This document shows positions 23,309 to 31,793 of a stretch of DNA of 33,040 nt, piece after piece (within the stretch, counting starts at the first letter, position 1; the number at the start of each line of letters is the position of its first letter). The DNA comes from Brotaphodocola sp003480315 (GTDB taxonomy: Bacteria; Bacillota; Clostridia; Lachnospirales; Lachnospiraceae). Location of the stretch: assembly GCF_964246085.1 (NCBI RefSeq), contig NZ_CAXTPD010000038.1; one strand, written 5' to 3'. The notes below the pieces were generated by a model. The model was given only the letters and a program-made list of their open reading frames with translations. It was not told the DNA's origin and ran no database searches. A program made the translations under genes and the position numbers.

Positions 23309-25050
23309 CCGGTTACTTCCTGCAGCACCAGCCTCGGCTCTGCCATCAGCGAATAATTCGTATGGTAGATGACGAATCCCGGAGCGCCTCCGGCCGCCTT
23401 TTTTACGTGCTTTCTCTGAATATAGTCAATCTCGACCTTATCATTGTCCCGGCCTTTGGAGTACCAGGCGGCCAGGGCAGCGGCTTCCTCGAAGGTGCGG
23501 TCCGGAAGCTCTTTGCCCTCGGTCCGGACTACTACATGGGAACCAGGAATTCCTTTGGCATGGAACCACCAGTCATTGCCGTTGGCAATCTTGAAGGTCA
23601 CTTCCTCGTTCTGGTAGTTGTTCTTTCCAACGTAAATATCGAAGCCGTCTGTGGAGCGGTAGTGATACGGACGGCTGGTGATCTTCGGCTTTTTGGCGCC
23701 GTAGGGACGTTTCTTCACAAAGCCGAATTCCATCAGCTCTTCCTTGATCTGTACCAGATCATCCTCTTTCAGTGCGATATCCAGGGCGGTACTGATGGAT
23801 TCTAAGTGATCGATTTCCTGCTTTGTCTCTAAGGTCAGGTCACTCAGGGCCTCGAAGGTACGTTTCAGCTTATTATATTTCGCAAAGAATTTCTGGGAGT
23901 TTTCCTGTGCGGAAAGCTGCGGATCCAGCGGGATCTTTACCTCTTCATTGGTGTAGTAATTCAGACATTTCAGCTCTTTTTCCCCGCCCTTTAATTCATA
24001 ACCGTAGGTATTTAACAGCTCGCCGTATACCTTATATTTGTCACGCTTTTCGGTATCCTTTAACTGCTTTTCCTGCAGGTCGTATTTTTTATAGTTCCGC
24101 TCCAGGGCAGTCTGGACAATCTTTCTTAAGTCTACGGATTTCTGGCGGATGCGGGTCACAGCGCTCTTCTCGGAGTAGTAGGAGTCTAACAGGCGGCTGA
24201 TGGAGTCAAAGGACTTGGCCTGATACTCCGCAGAATCATAGCAGGTCAGTGGGACGGAAGCAAACTCCACCGGTTCCTCACCGCGGTAGATGATGTTCGG
24301 CGTAAACCTGACGTTTTTGACATCCTCCATCAGCAGATCAAACATGTGGTATAAATGAGTCAGCTCTGCCGGAGAAAGCTCGTTGGCGGAACGGTCCCCG
24401 TCAATGGAGGCGAGATGGCAGATTTCCGTGCCGATGATGGGACTGATTCCGGTAAGTTTTTGATACAGAGCCTTCTGAACCGGAGCTGGGGTGCTGCCGA
24501 TGACATTTGCAAAGGTCTCCTCGGAAATGGTGAGGGGGTCTTCTTTATCGGTGGTGTGCGGGATGAAATACATCCGGCCCGGCAGAACCTCGCGTACGGA
24601 GCTGACCTGGGCGGAGACATGCTTGATGCTGTCTAAGATCGTGCCGTCTTCCTTACAGAAGATGATGTTGCTGTGCTTGCCCATCAGCTCAATGATGAGG
24701 CGCTTCCTCCTCAGATCTCCCAGCTCATCGAGATGCTCAATCTCAAACTCGATGATACGCTCAAGTCCCGGCTGAGATACTTTGACGATGCGTCCGGTTC
24801 CGATGTGCTTTCTCAGCAGCATACAGAAGTTCGGTGCGGTCAGCGGGCTGGGCTTGTTGGTCTCGGTGAAGTATACCAGGGGCAGGCTTGCGCTGGCCGA
24901 TACCGAGAGACGCAGGGTTTCTTTATTATTTTTTACCGTGAACATCAGCTCATCCTTCTCCGGCTGGGCAATCTTGTTGATCTTGCCGCCCTCTAACTTC
25001 TGCCGGATATCATGGACCAGGTTCGCGATTACAATTCCGTCAAATGCCAT
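23305..25050 (-). CDS. rqcH: Ribosome-associated quality control factor RqcH (NFACT family)
   Basis: A 581-residue Rqc2/NEMF homologue, formerly called a fibronectin-binding protein. It binds stalled 50S subunits and adds poly-alanine tails to nascent chains. NFACT-N is at about 1-180 (MAFDGIVIANLVHDI, GKINKIAQP, LRRKRLIIELMGKHSNIIF). A DNA-glycosylase-like helix-hairpin part follows, then a coiled-coil middle (about 290-440, DLRKIVQTALERNYKK and on), and NFACT-R in the C-terminal 120 residues (IYVGKNNYQNEEVTFKIA, DWWFHAKGIPGSHVVVR, DYIQRKHVKKAAGGAPGFV). The length is close to Bacillus RqcH (about 570 aa). A - strand promoter is at 25098-25126 and AAAGGAG lies about 12 bases before ATG. Confidence 0.95.
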   Translation of the reverse strand: MAFDGIVIANLVHDIRQKLEGGKINKIAQPEKDELMFTVKNNKETLRLSVSASASLPLVYFTETNKPSPLTAPNFCMLLRKHIGTGRIVKVSQPGLERIIEFEIEHLDELGDLRRKRLIIELMGKHSNIIFCKEDGTILDSIKHVSAQVSSVREVLPGRMYFIPHTTDKEDPLTISEETFANVIGSTPAPVQKALYQKLTGISPIIGTEICHLASIDGDRSANELSPAELTHLYHMFDLLMEDVKNVRFTPNIIYRGEEPVEFASVPLTCYDSAEYQAKSFDSISRLLDSYYSEKSAVTRIRQKSVDLRKIVQTALERNYKKYDLQEKQLKDTEKRDKYKVYGELLNTYGYELKGGEKELKCLNYYTNEEVKIPLDPQLSAQENSQKFFAKYNKLKRTFEALSDLTLETKQEIDHLESISTALDIALKEDDLVQIKEELMEFGFVKKRPYGAKKPKITSRPYHYRSTDGFDIYVGKNNYQNEEVTFKIANGNDWWFHAKGIPGSHVVVRTEGKELPDRTFEEAAALAAWYSKGRDNDKVEIDYIQRKHVKKAAGGAPGFVIYHTNYSLMAEPRLVLQEVTG

Positions 25051-25097
25051 GTTACAATACAGCTCCTTTATATGAAGTAAATATTACGATTCTTCCA

Positions 25098-25126
25098 ATT
25101 ATACAGGATTCCATGAAAATTTACAA
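25098..25126 (-). promoter_or_regulatory. Promoter for rqcH
   Basis: Read on the - strand: TTGTAA (25121-25126), 17 bases, a perfect TATAAT (25098-25103). It is divergent from the yicC promoter at 25155-25183. Confidence 0.75.
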
Positions 25127-25154
25127 GAACGCAAAACCGATTGCCACGAAGCCG

Positions 25155-25183
25155 TTGACTTGTTTTTCCATTTGAATTATAAT
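25155..25183 (+). promoter_or_regulatory. Promoter for the yicC-gmk-rpoZ genes
   Basis: TTGACT (25155-25160), exactly 17 bases, a perfect TATAAT (25178-25183): 11 of 12 bases of the sigma-A consensus. It is about 34 bases before the yicC start and is the strongest promoter match in the window. Confidence 0.85.
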
Positions 25184-25216
25184 ACTTTTATCTATGGCAA
25201 AGGAGTAGACGACATC

Positions 25217-26095
25217 ATGATAAAGAGCATGACTGGATTCGGCCGGTGCGAGATTGTTACTGCGGAATGCAAGATTTCCGTAGAAATGAAGGCAGTCAAC
25301 CATCGTTATCTCGATTTAAGCATCAAGCTGCCAAAGAAGTTCAACTACTTTGAGGCAGGCATTCGCAATCTGTTAAAAACTTATATTCAGCGTGGAAAGG
25401 TCGATGTATTCATCAACTACGAAGACTACACAGAAGAGAAGATGTGCTTAAAGTATAACAGCTCCCTTGCTGCAGAGTATATGAGCTGCTTCAAACAGAT
25501 GGAAGAACAGTTCGGCATCAAAAACGATGTTACCGTATCAGGACTGGCCCGTATGCCGGAGGTTCTGACCATGGACCAGGCCCCGGAGGATGAAGACCGG
25601 ATCTGGCAGCAGCTTTCAGGAGCCGTCGAGGAGGCTGCAAAGAAATTTGTGGATTCCCGCGTTCAGGAGGGCGAAAAATTAAAGGAAGATCTGCTTGGCA
25701 AGCTGGATTACATGAGCAGTCTGGTGGCTTTTATCGAGGAACGCTCCCCGGTCATCCTGACCGAATACCGCCAGAAACTGGAGGATAAGGTCAGAGAGCT
25801 TCTGGGCAGCACCCCGCTTGATGAGGGGCGCATTGCTACCGAGGTTACCATCTATGCCGACAAGATTTGTGTAGATGAGGAGATGGTGCGTCTCCACAGT
25901 CATATTGATGCTACCAGAAAAGAGCTGAAAGCAGGCGGCAGCGTAGGACGCAAGCTGGACTTTATCGCACAGGAGATGAACCGTGAGGCCAATACCACAC
26001 TGTCCAAATCCACCGATCTGGAGATTTGTGATAAGGCCATTGCATTAAAGACTGAGATCGAAAAAGTCAGAGAGCAGATTCAGAATATTGAATAA
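25217..26095 (+). CDS. YicC/YloC family endoribonuclease-like protein
   Basis: A 292-residue YicC family protein; E. coli YicC and Bacillus YloC have been reported as ribonucleases. The family opening MIKSMTGFGR is at residues 1-10. VEMKAVNHRYLDLSIKLPK is at about 24-42, and the C-terminal DUF1732 block contains RLHSHIDATRKEL, GRKLDFIAQEMNREANTT and KTEIEKVREQIQNIE. The open frame extends to 25160, but that would overlap the promoter, so ATG 25217 is chosen. It is followed by gmk and rpoZ as in many Firmicutes, but the small remA/DUF370 gene often seen between yicC and gmk is absent. Confidence 0.93.
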   Translation: MIKSMTGFGRCEIVTAECKISVEMKAVNHRYLDLSIKLPKKFNYFEAGIRNLLKTYIQRGKVDVFINYEDYTEEKMCLKYNSSLAAEYMSCFKQMEEQFGIKNDVTVSGLARMPEVLTMDQAPEDEDRIWQQLSGAVEEAAKKFVDSRVQEGEKLKEDLLGKLDYMSSLVAFIEERSPVILTEYRQKLEDKVRELLGSTPLDEGRIATEVTIYADKICVDEEMVRLHSHIDATRKELKAGGSVGRKLDFIAQEMNREANTTLSKSTDLEICDKAIALKTEIEKVREQIQNIE

Positions 26096-26097
26096 TC

Positions 26098-26124
26098 GTA
26101 ACTGTGAAGGTACTGAACAGTTGC
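26098..26124 (+). repeat. Short palindrome related to the deoB-serS element ends
   Basis: GTAACTGT (26098-26105) can pair with ACAGTTGC (26117-26124) through one G-T pair, around an 11-base loop. It starts three bases after the yicC stop. The arms resemble the outer repeat GTTACTGT/ACAGTAAC of the 4170-4301 element, so it may be a reduced relative; this is inference from 8-base similarity. Confidence 0.35.
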
Positions 26125-26162
26125 GAATAATTACAGAACGAGTAAAGAATCGAGGATTAAAT

Positions 26163-26786
26163 ATGAGCCGTAAAGGAGTTTTAGCGGTTGTTTCCGGCTT
26201 TTCGGGAGCAGGAAAGGGCACTTTGATGAAAGCACTGCTTTCAGAACATGCAGACCAGTATGCGTTATCTATTTCTGCCACTACACGCGGACCGCGTGAG
26301 GGGGAAGTGGATGGAAGAGAGTATTTCTTCAAAACGAAAGACCAGTTTGAGCAGATGATCGCGGAAGATGCGCTGATCGAGCATGCCTGCTATGTAGGAA
26401 ACTATTACGGGACTCCGAAGAGCTATGTCATGGAGCAGCTGGAAGCCGGAAAGAACGTCATTCTGGAAATTGAGATCCAGGGCGCCTTAAAGGTGAAGGA
26501 AAGGTTTCCGGACACACTGCTTCTGTTTGTGACACCGCCAAGCGCGGGAGAACTGGAACGCAGACTGCGGGGCCGCGGCACAGAAACAGATGAGGTCATC
26601 AAAAGCCGCTTAAAACGCGCAGTGGAAGAGGCTGAGTTCATGGACCGCTACGATTACATTCTGGTGAATGACGACCTTGAGACCTGTGTGCGGGAAATGC
26701 ATGAGCTGATCCAGGCGCAGCGCCACAAAACTTCCCAGAATCAGGAGTTTATCGTGGAAATGAAAGAGGATTTAAAACAGTTTTAA
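26163..26786 (+). CDS. gmk: Guanylate kinase
   Basis: Phosphorylates GMP to GDP with ATP. The 207-residue chain has the P-loop GFSGAGKGT at residues 12-20. The GMP-binding region has SISATTRGPREGEVDGREYF, and the lid and core have GNYYGTPKSYV, VILEIEIQGALKVK, RLRGRGTETDE and the YDYILVNDDL strand. The length is standard (about 205 aa). The open frame begins at 26088 within yicC, but that region has no ribosome binding site and runs through the palindrome at 26098-26124; ATG 26163 follows a short GAGG and matches family N-termini. It sits between yicC and rpoZ, the usual order. Confidence 0.96.
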   Translation: MSRKGVLAVVSGFSGAGKGTLMKALLSEHADQYALSISATTRGPREGEVDGREYFFKTKDQFEQMIAEDALIEHACYVGNYYGTPKSYVMEQLEAGKNVILEIEIQGALKVKERFPDTLLLFVTPPSAGELERRLRGRGTETDEVIKSRLKRAVEEAEFMDRYDYILVNDDLETCVREMHELIQAQRHKTSQNQEFIVEMKEDLKQF

Positions 26787-26853
26787 ATGAGGCTGTTTTT
26801 ATCATAAAGCTATTATACAAGATTAAGAGATATCCCCAGAAAGGAGTTTTATT

Positions 26854-27180
26854 ATGTTACATCCATCCTATACAGATTTGATCAACGCAGTAAACAGCGA
26901 GGTTGAGCCGGGTGAGCAGCCGGTCGTACAGAGCCGTTATTCCATCGTTCTTGCAACCTCCAAGCGTGCAAGACAGATCATCGGCGGAGATGAGCCGCTC
27001 ATCGCGAGAGCAGCAGGCAAAAAGCCGCTTTCCATCGCAGTCCAGGAGCTTTACGAGGGTAAGGTAAAAATCCTCGGCGATAACGATGCCGAAGAAGCGG
27101 AAGAGGCAAAAGCGATCGAAGCTGCAGCAGACGGAGATCCGGAAGCATTCGGAATCGAAGCTGAGCAGGTTGAGGAGTAG
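26854..27180 (+). CDS. rpoZ: DNA-directed RNA polymerase subunit omega
   Basis: Small subunit that helps assemble and stabilise RNA polymerase. In the 108-residue chain the conserved core is at 1-75: MLHPSYTDL, SRYSIVLATSKRARQII and ARAAGKKPLSIAVQELYEGK. It is followed by a very acidic Glu/Ala-rich tail of about 30 residues (DAEEAEEAKAIEAAADGDPE), a common variable feature. AGAAAGGAG lies before ATG 26854. It ends the yicC-gmk-rpoZ unit, and a terminator-like hairpin follows at 27216-27244. Confidence 0.95.
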   Translation: MLHPSYTDLINAVNSEVEPGEQPVVQSRYSIVLATSKRARQIIGGDEPLIARAAGKKPLSIAVQELYEGKVKILGDNDAEEAEEAKAIEAAADGDPEAFGIEAEQVEE

Positions 27181-27215
27181 AAATAAAAGTATAATGGGAT
27201 AAAAGAAAGGAGAAG

Positions 27216-27244
27216 GCCGTCTCATATGTCAGAGATGGCTTTTT
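27216..27244 (+). terminator. Terminator after rpoZ
   Basis: GCCGTCTC (27216-27223) pairs with GAGATGGC (27232-27239) with one G-T pair and an 8-base loop, followed by five Ts (27240-27244). It is positioned to separate rpoZ from rimO, though rimO has no clear promoter of its own, so read-through is likely. Confidence 0.6.
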
Positions 27245-27268
27245 CCATAAAACAGGAGTTTGAAATTT

Positions 27269-28609
27269 ATGAAGATTTTATGTGTTTCTCTTGGCTGTGA
27301 CAAGAACCTGGTTGATACTGAGATGATGCTCGGACTTTTAAACCGGGACGGCCATACCTTTACAGACGATGAAAACGAGGCAGATATCATTGTGATCAAT
27401 ACCTGCTGTTTCATCAATGACGCAAAAGAAGAGAGTGTGAACACCATCCTGGAGATGGCAGAACTGAAAAGGACCGGAAAATGCAAGGCCCTGATCGTGA
27501 CCGGCTGTATGGCCCAGCGCTACAAGCAGGAGATCCTTGAGGAGATCCCAGAGGTGGACGGTATCCTTGGAACATCCACATACGATGAGATTTCCAATGT
27601 GTTAAAGCAGGCTCTTGGCGGAGAAGCACATGTCAGCTGCTTTCATGATCTGAATGCGCTTCCGGAGGTAGAGACCTCGCGTATCATTACCACAGGCGGT
27701 CATTACGCGTTTTTAAAGATCGCGGAAGGCTGTGATAAACACTGTACTTACTGCATCATTCCGAGCCTGCGCGGCAATTACCGCAGCGTGCCGATGGAGC
27801 GCTTACTGAAAGAGGCTAATGAGCTGGCAGACCAGGGTGTCCGCGAGCTGATCCTGGTAGCGCAGGAGACTACTCTGTACGGCGTGGATTTATACGGAAA
27901 GAAGATGCTTCCGGAGCTGCTCCATAAGCTGGCTGAGATCCCGGGCATCTACTGGATCCGGATTCAGTACTGCTATCCGGAGGAGATCACCGATGAGTTC
28001 ATTGAGGCCATCCGTACGGAAGAAAAGGTCTGCCATTATCTGGATGTTCCGATCCAGCATGCCAGTGACCGCATCTTAAAGCGTATGGGCCGCCGCACCA
28101 ACCAGGCGCAGCTTCGCGAGATCATTGGAAAGCTTCGCGCCGCAGTCCCGGATATTGCGCTTCGCACCACCATGATCTCCGGCTTCCCGGGCGAGACTCA
28201 GGAAGATCACGAAGAGGTCATGCGCTTTGTAGATGAGATGGAGTTCGAGCGTCTTGGCGTATTTACCTACTCCGCAGAGGAAGACACTCCGGCAGCAGCT
28301 TTCCCGGATCAGATTCCGGAGGAGGTGAAGGAGGAGCGCCGCGACGAGATCATGGAGCTCCAGCAGGAAATTGCCTTTGAAAAGTCCGAATCCATGGTAG
28401 GACGCGTTCTGGATGTTATGATCGAGGGCAAGGTGGCTGACGAAGCTGCTTATGTAGGAAGAACCTACATGGATGCCCCGAATGTAGATGGATATATCTT
28501 TGTTAACAGTGGTGAGCTCTTTATGTCCGGTGATTTTGTCCGGGTGAAGGTCACCGGTTCCAATGACTATGATCTGATCGGGGAGGTATACGATGAATCT
28601 GCCGAATAA
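27269..28609 (+). CDS. rimO: Ribosomal protein S12 methylthiotransferase RimO
   Basis: Radical SAM enzyme that adds a methylthio group to an aspartate of ribosomal protein S12. In the 446-residue chain the N-terminal MTTase domain carries the first cluster cysteines C10 (VSLGCDKN), C46 (NTCCF) and C80 (VTGCMAQ). The radical SAM core has C155, C159 and C162 (EGCDKHCTYC), and a C-terminal TRAM domain lies near 375-446. SLGCDKNLVDTE and the lack of MiaB-specific motifs favour RimO over MiaB. An in-frame TTG lies at 27260, but AGGAG at 27254-27258 fits ATG 27269. Its end overlaps pgsA by 17 bases. Confidence 0.95.
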   Translation: MKILCVSLGCDKNLVDTEMMLGLLNRDGHTFTDDENEADIIVINTCCFINDAKEESVNTILEMAELKRTGKCKALIVTGCMAQRYKQEILEEIPEVDGILGTSTYDEISNVLKQALGGEAHVSCFHDLNALPEVETSRIITTGGHYAFLKIAEGCDKHCTYCIIPSLRGNYRSVPMERLLKEANELADQGVRELILVAQETTLYGVDLYGKKMLPELLHKLAEIPGIYWIRIQYCYPEEITDEFIEAIRTEEKVCHYLDVPIQHASDRILKRMGRRTNQAQLREIIGKLRAAVPDIALRTTMISGFPGETQEDHEEVMRFVDEMEFERLGVFTYSAEEDTPAAAFPDQIPEEVKEERRDEIMELQQEIAFEKSESMVGRVLDVMIEGKVADEAAYVGRTYMDAPNVDGYIFVNSGELFMSGDFVRVKVTGSNDYDLIGEVYDESAE

Positions 28610-29135
28610 ACTGACCGTGCTGCGGGTGATCATGATCCCGTTTTTCGTAGTCAGCCTGCTGGCATTTCATGGGGAGGTACGCCTGCTTCGCAACCTGGCA
28701 GCTGCCATCTTTATTGTAGCCAGTCTCACTGACATGCTGGATGGAAAGATTGCAAGAAAATATAACCTGGTAACAAATTTTGGAAAATTTATGGATCCGC
28801 TTGCAGATAAGCTTCTGGTCTGCTCCGCGCTGATCTGTCTCATTGAACTGGGACAGCTTCCGTCCTGGATGGTCATTATCATTGTCAGCCGGGAGTTCAT
28901 CATCAGCGGCTTCCGCCTGATCGCCGCAGAGCAGGGCATTGTCATTGCCGCCAGCTACTGGGGCAAGTTTAAGACCACGTTTCAGATGATCGCAGTCATC
29001 TTAATGATCGTGGATCTTCCGGTCCTGCACATTCTGACGGTAGCCTGCACCTGGATCGCCCTGGTGCTGACTGTGGTTTCGCTGGTGGATTACATTGCAA
29101 AGAATCATAAAGTGCTTACAGAGGGGGCAATTTAA
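28593..29135 (+). CDS. pgsA: CDP-diacylglycerol--glycerol-3-phosphate 3-phosphatidyltransferase
   Basis: Makes phosphatidylglycerol phosphate, the first step of phosphatidylglycerol and cardiolipin synthesis, in the membrane. The 180-residue chain has several membrane segments and the complete CDP-alcohol phosphotransferase signature: D47, D50-G51, A54-R55, G64, D68 and D72 (LTDMLDGKIARKYN, then FGKFMDPLADK). The start NLPNKLTVLRVIMIPFF is the family N-terminus. It overlaps rimO by 17 bases and lies 2 bases before cinA, so the three are read together; this gene order is common in Firmicutes. Confidence 0.96.
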   Translation: MNLPNKLTVLRVIMIPFFVVSLLAFHGEVRLLRNLAAAIFIVASLTDMLDGKIARKYNLVTNFGKFMDPLADKLLVCSALICLIELGQLPSWMVIIIVSREFIISGFRLIAAEQGIVIAASYWGKFKTTFQMIAVILMIVDLPVLHILTVACTWIALVLTVVSLVDYIAKNHKVLTEGAI

Positions 29136-29137
29136 AA

Positions 29138-30385
29138 ATGGTAGTAGAACTGATTTCAGTCGGCACCGAGCTTCTGCTCGGAAACATTGTGAATACCAAC
29201 ACCCAGTTTCTTGCGGAAAAATGCGCGCTTCTGGGTCTGACCATGTATCATCAGGTTACAGTCGGAGATAACCACGACCGTCTGGCTGAGGTGATCCGGA
29301 CAGCACTGAAGCGCTCGGATGTCATCATCCTGACCGGCGGTCTTGGACCGACCGAGGACGATCTGACCAAGGAGGTCTGTGCGGAGGTAATGGGCTTCCC
29401 GCTGGTGGAGGATAAGCACACCCGTGAGCGGATCGAGGAGTATTTCCGGAACAACATTTATAAGGTGATTCCGGATAATAACTGGAAACAGGCGATCATT
29501 CCGGAGGGCTGCATGGTTCTGGATAACGATAACGGCACTGCGCCTGGCCTGATCCTGGAAAAGTACGGCAAGTCTGCCATTCTTCTTCCGGGACCGCCAA
29601 ATGAGCTGTATCCGCTGTTTATGAATCAGGTATTTCCGTATCTGCAGAAGCTGCAGCCGGAGGTGATCCGTTCCCAGATGGTAAAGATCTGTGGTGTGGG
29701 AGAAAGCCAGGTAGAAGATAAGCTCCTGGATCTCATTGACAAACAGAAGAATCCGACCATTGCTACCTATGCGAAGACCGGTGAGGTTCATATCCGTGTG
29801 ACGGCAAAGGCCGCCACCGAGGAAGAGGCCAGAAAGCTGGTAAAGCCGGTGGTAAAGGAGATCAAAAACCGCTTTGGCGATTATGTTTATTCCACGAAGG
29901 AAGAGGAAACGCTGGAGCAGGCGGTGGTGAAGCTGTTAAAGAAATATGACCTGACCATGACAACTGCGGAGTCCTGCACCGGCGGACTGCTGGCAGGCCG
30001 CATCATCAATGTACCCGGGGCTTCCGAGGTTTATAACGAGGGCTTTATCACGTATTCCAACAAAGCAAAGCGTAAATACCTGGATGTCAGCAAGAGTACG
30101 TTAAAGAAATACGGCGCAGTCAGTGAGCAGACTGCCAGAGAGATGGCAACCGGCGGTGTATTTGCTACCGATTCCGATGCCTGCGTGGCAGTGACCGGTC
30201 TGGCCGGCCCGGACGGCGGCAGTGAAGAGAAGCCGGTGGGGCTGGTGTATATCGCAACCTATATGAAGGACAAGGTCAATGTCCAGAGGTATCAGTTTAA
30301 GGGCAACCGGGCCAAGATCCGGGAGCAGGCAGTGGTAAAGGGGCTGGATCTTCTGCGCCGTTCCATTCTGGATAATTACCGGTAG
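29138..30385 (+). CDS. cinA: CinA family protein (competence/damage-inducible; NMN amidohydrolase domain)
   Basis: The 415-residue two-domain protein has an N-terminal molybdopterin-binding-like domain (about 1-170: VELISVGTELLLGNIVNTN, LTGGLGPTEDDLTKE, PGPPNELYP). The C-terminal CinA domain (about 255-410: TTAESCTGGLLAGRI, EGFITYSNKAKRKYL, VTGLAGPDGG, KPVGLVYIA) has nicotinamide-nucleotide amidohydrolase activity in characterised members. The combination corresponds to full-length CinA, linked to pyridine nucleotide recycling and competence. In many Firmicutes recA follows cinA; here recA is absent and an unrelated small gene follows after 80 bases. Ribosome binding site GAGGGGGC. Confidence 0.95.
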   Translation: MVVELISVGTELLLGNIVNTNTQFLAEKCALLGLTMYHQVTVGDNHDRLAEVIRTALKRSDVIILTGGLGPTEDDLTKEVCAEVMGFPLVEDKHTRERIEEYFRNNIYKVIPDNNWKQAIIPEGCMVLDNDNGTAPGLILEKYGKSAILLPGPPNELYPLFMNQVFPYLQKLQPEVIRSQMVKICGVGESQVEDKLLDLIDKQKNPTIATYAKTGEVHIRVTAKAATEEEARKLVKPVVKEIKNRFGDYVYSTKEEETLEQAVVKLLKKYDLTMTTAESCTGGLLAGRIINVPGASEVYNEGFITYSNKAKRKYLDVSKSTLKKYGAVSEQTAREMATGGVFATDSDACVAVTGLAGPDGGSEEKPVGLVYIATYMKDKVNVQRYQFKGNRAKIREQAVVKGLDLLRRSILDNYR

Positions 30386-30465
30386 AAATCCTGTGTGCCG
30401 GTGAAAGCCGGAAACCTTCGCAACGTTGTGAAAAAATGCTGTGACAGGCAAAAGGAGAAGATGTG

Positions 30466-30792
30466 ATGCAGTGGTACAGTCATTTGTATGTGGGCAGGCG
30501 GGCAAAGCGGCACCGGTATGCCATCATTCAGGGCATCCGGGAAGAAAAGCTGCAGCCGGAGGTTTATGTGATTACTTCCCCGCAAAATGGAGAGAATCTT
30601 TGTGACATCTATCCTTCTGCCTTGCTTCTGGTTCCATCGGAAAAGAAGAAGGAGCGCATGATCCTGGGAATTGCGGTTACATACTGGGAAGCTCTGGAGG
30701 TGGTGCGCAGGATGGTGGATGATCTGTATCAGAAAACAGGAGAGGTATCGGCGGAGGCGTTTGCCCGCTTTACAGGAATTGACGTATGGTAG
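30466..30792 (+). CDS. Small conserved hypothetical protein
   Basis: A 108-residue soluble protein not assigned to a named family. It opens with MQWYSHLYVGRRAKRHRYAI, has a short beta-rich middle (PEVYVITSPQNGENLCDIYP, SALLLVPS), then a Lys-rich turn and two helices (TYWEALEVVRRMVDDLYQK, EAFARFTG). No signal peptide, membrane segment or metal motif was seen. AAAGGAG ends 8 bases before ATG 30466; GTG 30463 is one codon upstream. Its end overlaps the DUF2953 gene by 7 bases, so the two are translationally coupled, suggesting a shared, possibly sporulation-related role. Confidence 0.78.
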   Translation: MQWYSHLYVGRRAKRHRYAIIQGIREEKLQPEVYVITSPQNGENLCDIYPSALLLVPSEKKKERMILGIAVTYWEALEVVRRMVDDLYQKTGEVSAEAFARFTGIDVW

Positions 30793-31727
30793 CAATCGTA
30801 CTGGGAATCTTAAAAATAATCGGGATTCTGCTCCTTGTAATTCTGGGACTGCTCCTGTTTGTGATCATAAGCGTGCTGTTTGTTCCGCTCCGGTACCGTG
30901 CAGAGGGCAGCTTTTATGAGAAGCTGAAGGGCAGTGCTTCGGTAAGCTGGTTTCTGCATCTCATTTCCCTGAAGATTTCTTATGATGAAAAAGCGCAGGT
31001 GGATGTCCGGGTCCTCTGGTTTCATCCGGGACGGGAAAAGGCAGAAAAAGCGCAGGACAGAGCGGAAACACCGGAAAGGGCAGAGCCTGTGACCGGGCGA
31101 GCCTGTGCCGATTTCCCGGAAGAAGCAGATGAAACAGAAAAATCAGAGGCTGATGCATTTGAGAAGGAGCTGACGGAGCGGGTGGAAACTGCGCATGTAT
31201 CCGCTACGCCGGGGACAGACCGGCACGAAGGGAAAAATGCCGGGGCTGGTAAAATTGCAGCGCGTTTCAGGCATTTTCTATCGGCTCTGAAGCTGAAAGT
31301 CCAGGGGATCCACAGGAATCTGAAAAAAGCGGCAAAGAAGCTTCGGGCGGGAAAAAACCGGTGGGAGACGATCCTTTCTTTCCTCCGGAATGAGGAAAAC
31401 AAAAAAACGTTTCGTCTGGCAAAACGGCAGATTTTTGCTGTTATCCGGCATATTCTGCCGAGAAAGTCAGAAGGAAAGATCAGGTTTGGTTTTGATGATC
31501 CTTATATGACCGGGCAGGTCCTTACCTGGATCAGCCCGTTTTACGGCCTGTATGGCCGTCACCTTCAGATATGTCCGGATTTTCTGGAGCCATGCCTGGA
31601 AGGGGAATGGAAGCTGAAGGGACATATCCGGCTGGGAACCATTCTGCTTCTGGCTTTCCGGATGCTTCTGGATAAAAATATCAGATTGTGGATCAGGGCG
31701 GCGAGAGGCCGCAAAGAGAAAGCCTAA
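30786..31727 (+). CDS. DUF2953 domain-containing membrane protein (YtfI-like)
   Basis: The 313-residue protein has one strong N-terminal membrane segment (about 3-33), then VPLRYRAEGSFYEKLKGSAS and SWFLHLISLKISYDEKAQ. A long charged linker follows (about 80-165, Glu/Lys/Ala-rich). The conserved C-terminal block has GKIRFGFDDPYMTGQVLTWI, PDFLEPCLEGEWKLKGHIRL and the end region LAFRMLLDKNIRLWI. In Bacillus the DUF2953 protein YtfI is next to YtfJ (GerW); the same pair occurs here. The role is unknown but the setting is sporulation/spore germination. The ribosome binding site is weak, in keeping with coupling to the preceding gene. Confidence 0.88.
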   Translation: MVAIVLGILKIIGILLLVILGLLLFVIISVLFVPLRYRAEGSFYEKLKGSASVSWFLHLISLKISYDEKAQVDVRVLWFHPGREKAEKAQDRAETPERAEPVTGRACADFPEEADETEKSEADAFEKELTERVETAHVSATPGTDRHEGKNAGAGKIAARFRHFLSALKLKVQGIHRNLKKAAKKLRAGKNRWETILSFLRNEENKKTFRLAKRQIFAVIRHILPRKSEGKIRFGFDDPYMTGQVLTWISPFYGLYGRHLQICPDFLEPCLEGEWKLKGHIRLGTILLLAFRMLLDKNIRLWIRAARGRKEKA

Positions 31728-31793
31728 GCTGTATGATATGGCGGGAATCGTAAGGCCCAGAATGATCTGGCCATCCGCATAAAGGAGGACAAT

